Below the pieces are notes generated by a model. The model saw only the letters and a program-made list of their open reading frames with translations, was not told the origin of the DNA and ran no database searches. Shown here piece after piece: positions 24,769 through 32,439 of a stretch of 42,962 bases of DNA. The translations under genes were made by a program, and so were the position numbers. Within the stretch, counting starts at the first letter, position 1. Each line of letters begins with the position of its first letter. The DNA lies in NCBI GenBank assembly GCA_963626085.1, contig CAVFVJ010000011.1:1-42962 (forward strand), written 5' to 3'. The DNA is from Colivivens sp963626085 (GTDB lineage: Bacteria; Bacteroidota; Bacteroidia; Bacteroidales; Bacteroidaceae).

Positions 24769-25024
24769 ACAAAACGTCATAAAGTTCAGATTAGCTGTCG
24801 CGTCAATCATGAACAATTGAGCTTTAAGCTCCTACCCTACCTCTTCACACAGGCACAGCTACAGCAAGTACATAGGGCTGTCATGTGAGAGGGATTATAT
24901 AATCGGCAAAGTGGCTCCAAACATGGAGTACTTGTATCGGTTTAACAAGAAAGCGTACGAGGAATATTCTTCGTCCCACCTAAATGAGAAAATTCAACAA
25001 AAACGACTATATACGATAATATAA
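24769..25024 (+). pseudogene. Remnant of an AraR-like Nudix regulator (C-terminal HTH part)
   Basis: No intact gene lies between symporter and araD, but two out-of-frame pieces look like the C-terminal winged-helix of the Nudix-type (NrtR/AraR) regulators. Frame 1 reads SFKLLPYLFTQAQLQQVHRA just before a stop at 24886-24888, close to the family pattern F-x-LLP-xx-FT-xx-QLQ-xx-YEA. Frame 2, from about 24890 to the stop at 25022-25024, reads DYIIGKVAPN and then YLYRFNKKAYEEY, like the family ending YI..TG...LYRF. The Nudix half is gone and the pieces lie closer together than expected. From memory, an intact araR sits at this same place in Bacteroides thetaiotaomicron. The identification rests on motif memory only. 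Confidence 0.6.
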
Positions 25025-25035
25025 AATAAACAACT

Positions 25036-25746
25036 ATGTTAGAAGCACTTAAAGAGAAAGTTTTCAAAGCCAACCTAGACCTTGTAAAACAGGGTCTCGT
25101 GATTTTCACATGGGGCAATGTGTCTGGCATTGACCGTGAGAAAGGGCTGGTGGTAATCAAACCGTCTGGAGTCGACTACGACAAGATGAAAGTCGAGGAT
25201 ATGGTAGTTGTAGACCTGGAGACAGGCAAAGTGGTTGAAGGAAACCTCAACCCATCGTCAGACACTCCCACACATCTTGTGCTGTACAAGGCCTTCCCGA
25301 ACATACAAGGAGTAGTACACACCCACTCCACTTATGCGACAGCCTTCGCACAAGCAGGGAAAGATATCCCTAACATTGGCACTACACACGCAGACTACTT
25401 TTACAAAGACATACCTTGTACAAGAGATATGACAGAAGCGGAAGTGAAAGGTCAGTATGAGTTGGAAACAGGTAACGTCATCGTCGACGAGATTCTCAAC
25501 ATCAGGAAAATCAACCCAGACCACACACCAGCTGTACTTGTGAAGAACCATGGACCGTTCTCATGGGGCACATCACCCGACAACGCAGTCTACAACGCCA
25601 AGGTCATGGAGCAGTGCGCCAAGATGGCATTCGTGGCACTGTCGGTAAACCCCAACCTGACAATGAACCCTCTGTTGGTAGAGAAACACTATATGCGCAA
25701 GCATGGACCTAACGCATACTATGGGCAAAAAGGTCAAAAACACTAA
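25036..25746 (+). CDS. araD: L-ribulose-5-phosphate 4-epimerase
   Basis: The 236-residue class II aldolase-family enzyme converts L-ribulose-5-phosphate to D-xylulose-5-phosphate, the last arabinose-specific step. Metal ligands His95 and His97 (VVHTHSTYATAF) and His172 (KNHGPFSWG) are present, with catalytic Asp120 likely in THADYFYKD and the family stretch GNVSGIDREKG near the start; length matches E. coli AraD. It starts 11 bases after the stop of the regulator remnant and is 51 bases before araA. Confidence 0.94.
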   Translation: MLEALKEKVFKANLDLVKQGLVIFTWGNVSGIDREKGLVVIKPSGVDYDKMKVEDMVVVDLETGKVVEGNLNPSSDTPTHLVLYKAFPNIQGVVHTHSTYATAFAQAGKDIPNIGTTHADYFYKDIPCTRDMTEAEVKGQYELETGNVIVDEILNIRKINPDHTPAVLVKNHGPFSWGTSPDNAVYNAKVMEQCAKMAFVALSVNPNLTMNPLLVEKHYMRKHGPNAYYGQKGQKH

Positions 25747-25797
25747 TGTAAGAACATTCAATCAACAAACATATCAATAACATTAAACAAAGAACTT

Positions 25798-27339
25798 ATG
25801 AAAGCATTTGAAAATTTGGAACTCTGGTGGGTAACTGGAGCACAGCTTCTTTACGGAGGCGAAACTGTCAAGATAGTAGACGGTCATTCTAAAGAGATGG
25901 TTGATGGACTCAACAACGGTGGCATCATACCTATAAAGGTGGTTTACAAGGGCACAGCCAACTCATCAAAGGAAGTGGAGGCTGTGATGAAAGCCGCAAA
26001 CAATGACGACAAGTGTGTCGGTATAATCACATGGATGCACACCTTCTCACCTGCAAAGATGTGGATTAAAGGACTTCAGGTACTCCAGAAGCCACTCCTC
26101 CACTTCCACACTCAGTACAACGAGAAGATTCCATGGGATACAATGGACATGGACTTCATGAACCTCAATCAGAGTGCACACGGAGACCGTGAGTTCGGAC
26201 ATATCTGTGCACATCTCCGCAAACCTCGCAAGGTTGTGTCAGGCTATTGGAAGGACGAGAAGCCACAGAAGGCCATCGCTGTATGGGCACGTGTCGCAGC
26301 CGCATGGGCAGACTCTCACGACATGAGAATCCTCCGCTTTGGCGACCAAATGAACAACGTGGCAGTGACCGACGGAGACAAGGTAGAGGCAGAGGTGCGT
26401 CTCGGCTATCACGTAGACTACTACCCAGTCTCTTCACTCATGGAATACTACAAAAAAGTGACAGACGCTGAGGCAGACGCACTTGTAGAGGAATACAAGA
26501 AGCTCTACACTATCAAGATTGACGAGTCTGGTGAAGAGGTATACTGGGAGAAGGTCAAGAACTCTGCAAAGGCAGAGATTGCCATCCGCCGCGTACTTCA
26601 GGATGAAGGTGCAAAAGGTTTCACAACCAACTTCGACGACCTTGGCGGTGCTGATGTCAACGACCCGAAGTTCCTCGGATTCGACCAGATTCCAGGACTG
26701 GCGTCACAGCGTTTGATGGCAGAAGGTTACGGATTCGGAGCTGAAGGCGACTGGAAGTCTGCCGCACTCTACCGTACAGTATGGTACATGACACAGGGAC
26801 TGCCTTCTGGGGTATCCTTCCTCGAAGACTACACACTCAACTTCGACGGAGAGAACTCAGCTATACTTCAGTCACACATGCTTGAGGTTTGTCCGCTCAT
26901 CGCATCCAACAAGCCTCGTTTGGAAGTACACTTCCTCGGCATCGGCATACGCAAGAGTCAGACAGCCCGTCTCGTCTTCGACTCAAAGACAGGCAATGGT
27001 GTTACAGCTACAATCATCGACCTCGGCAACCGTTTCCGCCTCATCGTAAACGATGTCAAGTGTATCGCACCAAAACCACTGCCAAAACTGCCTGTAGCTA
27101 ACGCATTGTGGATTCCACAGCCTAACTTCGAAGTCGGAACAGAGGCATGGATTTTGGCTGGTGGAACACACCACTCTATCATGGGATACGACATCACTCC
27201 AGAGTACTGGGAAGACTATGCGGAAATCGCCGGCATCGAAATGGTTCATATCGACAAAGACACCACAGTCGCTGGCATCAAGCAGACACTCCGCAACAAC
27301 GAAGTGTACTACATGCTTAACAGAGCACTCTACATGTAA
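25798..27339 (+). CDS. araA: L-arabinose isomerase
   Basis: The 513-residue metal-dependent enzyme isomerises L-arabinose to L-ribulose. Visible features are WVTGAQLLYGGE at the N-terminus, MHTFSPAKMWIKGL, HFHTQYNEKIPW, and the active-site regions GFGAEGDWKSAAL, HMLEVCP (Glu and His ligands) and the late GGTHHSIMGYD. Length is close to the usual 500 residues. It sits between araD and the kinase; a hairpin separates it from the kinase. Confidence 0.96.
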   Translation: MKAFENLELWWVTGAQLLYGGETVKIVDGHSKEMVDGLNNGGIIPIKVVYKGTANSSKEVEAVMKAANNDDKCVGIITWMHTFSPAKMWIKGLQVLQKPLLHFHTQYNEKIPWDTMDMDFMNLNQSAHGDREFGHICAHLRKPRKVVSGYWKDEKPQKAIAVWARVAAAWADSHDMRILRFGDQMNNVAVTDGDKVEAEVRLGYHVDYYPVSSLMEYYKKVTDAEADALVEEYKKLYTIKIDESGEEVYWEKVKNSAKAEIAIRRVLQDEGAKGFTTNFDDLGGADVNDPKFLGFDQIPGLASQRLMAEGYGFGAEGDWKSAALYRTVWYMTQGLPSGVSFLEDYTLNFDGENSAILQSHMLEVCPLIASNKPRLEVHFLGIGIRKSQTARLVFDSKTGNGVTATIIDLGNRFRLIVNDVKCIAPKPLPKLPVANALWIPQPNFEVGTEAWILAGGTHHSIMGYDITPEYWEDYAEIAGIEMVHIDKDTTVAGIKQTLRNNEVYYMLNRALYM

Positions 27340-27347
27340 CAACATCA

Positions 27348-27375
27348 TTCCAGGTGGCATAAACGCCACCTGGAA
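27348..27375 (+). terminator. Hairpin between araA and the kinase gene
   Basis: TTCCAGGTGGC (27348-27358) and GCCACCTGGAA (27365-27375) form a perfect 11-bp stem with loop ATAAAC, followed by TTTAT. It starts 8 bases after the araA stop. With only a short T stretch it is more likely a partial terminator or a stabiliser of the upstream message than a full stop, since kinase and tkt follow with no promoter seen. Confidence 0.6.
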
Positions 27376-27402
27376 TTTATAATCATTAAACCCTTATTAA
27401 GT

Positions 27403-28998
27403 ATGGATGCGAAACAAACGATTAAAACAGGCAAGGCCATATTGGGAATTGAATTCGGTTCCACACGTATCAAGGCTGTTTTGATTGACCAAGACAATAA
27501 ACCGATCGCACAAGGAAGCCACACTTGGGAGAACCAGTTGGTGGACGGACTGTGGACATACAGCACAGAAGCTATCTGGTACGGACTGCAGGACTGCTAC
27601 GCAGACTTGCGCAAAAACGTTCTTGAGCAATACGACACAGAGATCGAGACCCTTGCAGCCATCGGCATCAGTGCCATGATGCACGGATACATGCCATTCA
27701 AAGGCAACGACATTCTAGTTCCTTTCCGTACTTGGCGCAATACCAACACAGGCAAGGCGGCAGCCGAATTGTCAAAGCTCTTCAACTACAACATACCGCT
27801 CCGCTGGAGTATCTCACACCTGTACGAAGCCATTTTGGACAACGAGGAACACGTGGCTGACATCGATTTCCTCACCACCCTCGCAGGCTATGTCCACTGG
27901 CAAATCACAGGAAAGAAAGTGCTGGGTGTAGGTGATGCGTCTGGTATGATTCCGGTTGATCCGAAAACCCGCACCTATGATGCTATCATGGTCGAGAAAT
28001 TCGACAAACTCATCGAACCAAGAGGTTTTAAGTGGAAACTACTCGATATACTGCCAAAGTCACTTAACGCAGGTGAAGATGCAGGATATCTCACCCCAGA
28101 CGGAGCCAACAAGCTCGACGTGTCAGGTCATCTAAAACCAGGCATTCCTGTATGTCCACCTGAGGGCGACGCAGGCACAGGTATGGTCGCCACCAACTCG
28201 GTGAAGCAACGCACAGGAAACGTGTCGGCAGGAACATCTTCATTCTCAATGATTGTGTTGGAGAAAGAACTCTCCAAACCATATGAAATGATTGACATGG
28301 TGACCACCCCTGACGGAAGCCTTGTGGCCATGGTTCACTGCAACAACTGCACATCAGACATCAATGCATGGATAAAGATTTTCAAGGAATACGCAGATCT
28401 TCTCGGAGTTGAGCAGACAACCAACGACTTGTACACAAGGCTCTTTGAAATCGCTCTCAAGGGTGCTCCTGACTGTGGAGGTCTAATTTCTTACAATTAC
28501 ATCTCAGGAGAACCTGTGACAGGACTTGCTGACGGCCGTCCACTCGTCATACGTTCAGCCAACGACAAGTTCACCCTTCCCAACTTCATGCGCGCACACC
28601 TCTACGGAGCCATCGGAGTACTTAAGCTCGGCAACGACATTCTCTTGAAGGAAGAGCATGTAAAGGTAGACCGCATCACTGGCCACGGAGGTTACTTCAC
28701 GACCAAGGGAGTCGGACAGAAGATGCTGGCAGCCGCACTCAACTCACCAATCTCAGTAATGGAGACCGCAGGTGAAGGCGGTGCATGGGGAATCGCCCTT
28801 CTGGCTTCATACCTCGTCAACAACACTGAGAAGCTGTCTCTTGCAGATTTCCTCGACAAGGTCGTGTTCGCCGGCAACGAAGGCGTGTCTGTTGAACCAG
28901 ACCCAGTTGATGTCGAAGGATTCAACAAGTATCTTGAAAACTACAAGAAGTGTCTGCCAGCAGAACAAGCGGCAGTAGACTGCAAAACTAATGATTAA
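27403..28998 (+). CDS. araB: FGGY-family carbohydrate kinase, probable L-ribulokinase
   Basis: The 531-residue protein has the FGGY sugar-kinase fold: first ATP-phosphate loop GIEFGSTRIKAVLID (about residues 14-28), the second domain with SAGTSSFSMIV, and GGYFTTKGVGQKMLAAALN with ETAGEGGAWGIALLASY near the C-terminus. It resembles xylulokinases more than E. coli AraB, as does the kinase of Bacteroides arabinose clusters. Given araD and araA upstream, ribulose phosphorylation is the likely role, but xylulose is possible. tkt starts 12 bases later. Confidence 0.82.
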   Translation: MDAKQTIKTGKAILGIEFGSTRIKAVLIDQDNKPIAQGSHTWENQLVDGLWTYSTEAIWYGLQDCYADLRKNVLEQYDTEIETLAAIGISAMMHGYMPFKGNDILVPFRTWRNTNTGKAAAELSKLFNYNIPLRWSISHLYEAILDNEEHVADIDFLTTLAGYVHWQITGKKVLGVGDASGMIPVDPKTRTYDAIMVEKFDKLIEPRGFKWKLLDILPKSLNAGEDAGYLTPDGANKLDVSGHLKPGIPVCPPEGDAGTGMVATNSVKQRTGNVSAGTSSFSMIVLEKELSKPYEMIDMVTTPDGSLVAMVHCNNCTSDINAWIKIFKEYADLLGVEQTTNDLYTRLFEIALKGAPDCGGLISYNYISGEPVTGLADGRPLVIRSANDKFTLPNFMRAHLYGAIGVLKLGNDILLKEEHVKVDRITGHGGYFTTKGVGQKMLAAALNSPISVMETAGEGGAWGIALLASYLVNNTEKLSLADFLDKVVFAGNEGVSVEPDPVDVEGFNKYLENYKKCLPAEQAAVDCKTND

Positions 28999-29010
28999 AC
29001 GCATATTTAG

Positions 29011-31029
29011 ATGAACTCAATTCAAGTTTTAAATCATGCAGCCGACAACATACGTATCTTGGCTGCATCAATGGTAGAAAAAGCAAAATCTGGTCATCCA
29101 GGCGGAGCCATGGGTGGTGCTGATTTCATAAATGTACTTTATTCTGAATATCTTCAATACGACCCACAGAATCCAGAATGGGTCGGTCGTGACCGTTTCT
29201 TCCTCGATCCAGGACACATGGCTCCAATGCTGTACTCACAACTTGCCCTCATCGGCAAGTTCTCCCTTGAGGAACTGCAACAGCTTCGTCAGTGGGGTGC
29301 TCCTACGACTGGTCACCCAGAGTTCGACATCGCACGAGGCATCGAGAATACCTCTGGTCCACTCGGACAGGGACATGTGTTCGCCATTGGAGCAGCCATC
29401 GCAGCCAAGTTCCTTGCTGCCCATACAGGCAACCCCACCTTCTCAAAGGAAACTATCTACGCCTACATCTCCGACGGAGGTGTCGAGGAGGAGATAAGCC
29501 AAGGCGGTGCGCGTATAGCAGGAATCCTTGGTCTGGACAACCTCGTGATGTTCTACGACTCTAATGACATACAGTTGTCAACAGAGACAAAAGTAGTGAT
29601 GAACGAGGACACAGCAGCCAAGTACAGGGCTCTCGGATGGGAAGTTAAAGAGATTTGCGGTAATGACGCAGCACAAATTCGTGAGGCAATCGAATGGGCA
29701 AAAGCCGTTCAAGGCAAGCCTGCACTCATTATCGGCAAGTGCATCATGGGCAAGGGTGCCCTAAAAGACGACGGCTCATCATACGAGGCCAACTGCAAGA
29801 CACACGGAGCTCCACTGGGAGGTGACGCATTCCGCAACACCGTCAAGAACCTCGGTGGCAACCCAGATGCTCCATTCCAAATCTTCGATGACGTGAAGGA
29901 GATGTATGCAAAACGCGCAGAAGAGTTGAAGGACATCTGTGCCGCACGTTATGCAGAAGAAACTGAATGGGCTAAGACCAACCCAGAGAAGAAAGCACAA
30001 CAAGACGAATGGTTCAGCGGTGTAGCACCGAAAATTGACTGGTCAAAGGTACAGCAGAAAGCCAACGACTCAACACGTAGTGCAAGCGCGGCTGTGCTGG
30101 GAGTACTCGCAGAGCAAGTACCTAACATGATTTGTGCTTCTGCCGACCTCTCCAACTCAGACAAGACAGACGGATTCTTAAAGAAGACACACTCACTCGC
30201 AGCAGGCGACTTTACAGGTGCGTTCTTCCAAGCAGGTGTTGCCGAACTGTCAATGGCATGCTGTTGCATCGGTATGGCACTCCACGGAGGAGTCATTCCA
30301 GCCTGCGGTACATTCTTCGTGTTCTCCGACTACATGAAACCAGCTGTACGTATGGCTGCCCTCATGGAATTGCCTGTAAAGTTCATCTGGACACACGATG
30401 CATTCCGTGTGGGTGAGGATGGACCTACACATGAGCCAGTAGAACAGGAAGCACAGATTCGTCTGATGGAGAAACTGCAGAACCACCACGGCAAGAACTC
30501 AATGCTCGTGCTCCGTCCAGCTGATGCAAAGGAGACAACTGAGGCATGGAAGCTTGCAATGGAAAACACTGCAACTCCTTCTGCACTCATCCTCTCACGC
30601 CAGAACATCACCGACCTGCCAGCTGGAACTGACTACACTCAAGCAGACAAGGGGGCTTATATCACAGCAGGAAGCGATGCCAACCCTGACGTGATACTCG
30701 TTGCATCTGGTTCTGAGGTGTCAACACTGGTTGCAGGAGCTGAACTGCTCCGCAAGGATGGAGTAAAGTGCTCTATCGTAAGCGTTCCGTCAGAGGGACT
30801 CTTCCGCACACAGCCTAAGGAGTACCAGGACGCAGTTCTTCCTGTAGGAGTCAAGAAGTTCGGTCTCACTGCTGGTCTACCTGTTACCCTTGAGGGACTC
30901 GTTCCGCGAAGCGAAGGAACCGTATGGGGTCTTAAGAGCTTCGGATTCTCTGCTCCATACAAGGTGCTCGATGAGAAACTTGGCTATACAGCCGAGAACG
31001 TCTACAATCAAGTAAAGTCTCTGCTCTAA
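29011..31029 (+). CDS. tkt: Transketolase
   Basis: The 672-residue thiamine-diphosphate enzyme moves two-carbon units between sugar phosphates and uses the xylulose-5-phosphate made by the upstream genes. N-terminal marks are KAKSGHPGGAMGGAD and RDRFFLDPGHMAPMLYS; the ThDP/metal segment reads YISDGGVEEEISQGG rather than the GDG...EG of E. coli, a form I associate with Bacteroidales. The pyrimidine domain has FIWTHDAFRVGEDGPTHEPVEQ; the C-terminal domain is complete. Its place as last gene of the arabinose unit links arabinose to the pentose-phosphate pathway. A terminator follows. Confidence 0.95.
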   Translation: MNSIQVLNHAADNIRILAASMVEKAKSGHPGGAMGGADFINVLYSEYLQYDPQNPEWVGRDRFFLDPGHMAPMLYSQLALIGKFSLEELQQLRQWGAPTTGHPEFDIARGIENTSGPLGQGHVFAIGAAIAAKFLAAHTGNPTFSKETIYAYISDGGVEEEISQGGARIAGILGLDNLVMFYDSNDIQLSTETKVVMNEDTAAKYRALGWEVKEICGNDAAQIREAIEWAKAVQGKPALIIGKCIMGKGALKDDGSSYEANCKTHGAPLGGDAFRNTVKNLGGNPDAPFQIFDDVKEMYAKRAEELKDICAARYAEETEWAKTNPEKKAQQDEWFSGVAPKIDWSKVQQKANDSTRSASAAVLGVLAEQVPNMICASADLSNSDKTDGFLKKTHSLAAGDFTGAFFQAGVAELSMACCCIGMALHGGVIPACGTFFVFSDYMKPAVRMAALMELPVKFIWTHDAFRVGEDGPTHEPVEQEAQIRLMEKLQNHHGKNSMLVLRPADAKETTEAWKLAMENTATPSALILSRQNITDLPAGTDYTQADKGAYITAGSDANPDVILVASGSEVSTLVAGAELLRKDGVKCSIVSVPSEGLFRTQPKEYQDAVLPVGVKKFGLTAGLPVTLEGLVPRSEGTVWGLKSFGFSAPYKVLDEKLGYTAENVYNQVKSLL

Positions 31030-31051
31030 TACAGACATATACGTGATATTA

Positions 31052-31085
31052 AAGGTCTGCATCGCTTTCGGTGCAGACCTTTTTT
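31052..31085 (+). terminator. Terminator of the arabinose unit
   Basis: AAGGTCTGCA (31052-31061) pairs with TGCAGACCTT (31072-31081), with three further pairs inside (TCG/CGG), and is followed by a T6 run (31080-31085). A clear factor-independent terminator 22 bases after tkt. Confidence 0.93.
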
Positions 31086-31140
31086 AGATAACACTGGCAT
31101 CTTTTTCTCGTTTTTGTTTCCTCATTCAAATAAAAACCAG

Positions 31141-31148
31141 TAAATTTG
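31141..31148 (+). promoter_or_regulatory. -7 element of the TPR-ribH promoter
   Basis: TAAATTTG followed by CA at 31141-31148 is a full -7 match. No TTG lies at 19-21 bases; the nearest good TTTG is 24 bases upstream, so the -33 element is weak. The leader is about 90 bases. Confidence 0.55.
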
Positions 31149-31241
31149 CAACTCGAATGCGCACTCTGTCTGAATGTCGATAAAGGCAAGATGACGGCAT
31201 AACACAAAGACTACGGAACTAATAATAAACAAAACAATAAA

Positions 31242-31910
31242 ATGGCAAGAAAAAAAGCATCAAACAGTATGATTGGACTTGACGTAAACCTCTCCAATAC
31301 AGAAGCATTTATAGAGAAGCACCTCAAGTCAATCTTGATTGTAATCGCTGCAATCATTGTGGTTGTGGCAGGCATCTACATATACAAGATGCACATCAAT
31401 AGTCAGACAGAAGAGGCAGATGAGGCAATCGCAAAATGTCAGGTCGCCTTCGCTCAGGGACAGTACGAGCAGGCACTCAACGGAGATGCAGCAAATGGAC
31501 TCCTCAAAATTATTGACGAATACAGCGGAACCAAAACTGCAAACATTGCCAAGCTCTATGCCGGACTCTGCTATGCAAAACTCAACCGTACAGACGAAGC
31601 TATCAGTATGCTTGAGGGCTACTCTGCTCAAGAAGACCAAATCATATCACCAGCAGTACTTGGAGCACTTGGCGACTGCTACGTGACCAAGGGGCAGAAC
31701 GAAAAAGGAGCCGAGACAATGCTGAAAGCAGCCAAAGTTGCCGACAACGATGCTGTTAGTCCTGTATTCCTCCTCAAGGCAGGAAAGATATATGAGGAAC
31801 TTGGCAAAGCTGACAAGGCAGTAGAGCTCTACAAAGAAATCAAGACCAAGTATTTCCGTTCACCGCTCGCAACTGACATCGACAAGTATATCGAAAGGGC
31901 AAGCAAGTAA
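31242..31910 (+). CDS. Membrane-anchored TPR protein (YfgM/CcmH-like topology)
   Basis: The 222-residue protein has a basic N-terminus, one membrane helix (about residues 31-49, ILIVIAAIIVVVAGIYIYK) and then helical tetratricopeptide-type repeats (ANIAKLYAGLCYAKLNRTDEA; SPAVLGALGDCYVTKGQNEKG; PVFLLKAGKIYEELGKADKA). The repeats should face the periplasm. Topology and size resemble YfgM, an inner-membrane partner of the SecYEG translocon and periplasmic chaperones; this is inference. It is 37 bases before ribH, probably on one message. Confidence 0.8.
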   Translation: MARKKASNSMIGLDVNLSNTEAFIEKHLKSILIVIAAIIVVVAGIYIYKMHINSQTEEADEAIAKCQVAFAQGQYEQALNGDAANGLLKIIDEYSGTKTANIAKLYAGLCYAKLNRTDEAISMLEGYSAQEDQIISPAVLGALGDCYVTKGQNEKGAETMLKAAKVADNDAVSPVFLLKAGKIYEELGKADKAVELYKEIKTKYFRSPLATDIDKYIERASK

Positions 31911-31947
31911 CAAACAACGCTGTACGTGTTTTTTGAACAGTAAACGA

Positions 31948-32439
31948 ATGGCTACAAAGAACCATAACCTCTCCGACTACGACATAAACAGCATACCTGA
32001 CGCTAAAGGCATGAAGGTGGGTATCGTAGTCAGTGAGTGGAACGAAAACATTACTGGAGCACTGCTTGCAGGAGCAAAGGACACACTCTGCAAGTTTGGC
32101 GTGCGTCCCGATGACATACACGTTGAAACCGTCCCTGGAAGTTTCGAACTTATTTACGGCTCACAGCTGATGGTCAAGACGGGTGTGGACGCAGTCATTG
32201 CCATCGGTTGTGTCATACGTGGCGATACACCCCATTTCGATTACATCTGCGAGGGAACCACTTACGGACTGGCACGACTCAATGCCACTCAGAACATTCC
32301 AGTCATCTATGGACTCATCACGACCAATGACATGCAGCAAGCTCTTGACCGCTGCGGAGGCAAGATGGGCAATAAGGGAGACGAGTGCGCCGTGACAGCA
32401 ATAAAGATGATAGCAGTATCAAGAAAGTTAAGAAAATAA
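31948..32439 (+). CDS. ribH: 6,7-dimethyl-8-ribityllumazine synthase
   Basis: The 163-residue enzyme joins 5-amino-6-ribitylaminouracil and dihydroxybutanone phosphate in the penultimate step of riboflavin synthesis; it forms pentamers or capsids. Visible motifs are VSEWNENIT, VPGSFEL, and GCVIRGDTPHFDYIC with catalytic His96. I chose ATG 31948 because it gives a product of normal length; an in-frame TTG five codons earlier is less likely. The end of the gene overlaps the next gene's start. Confidence 0.95.
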   Translation: MATKNHNLSDYDINSIPDAKGMKVGIVVSEWNENITGALLAGAKDTLCKFGVRPDDIHVETVPGSFELIYGSQLMVKTGVDAVIAIGCVIRGDTPHFDYICEGTTYGLARLNATQNIPVIYGLITTNDMQQALDRCGGKMGNKGDECAVTAIKMIAVSRKLRK

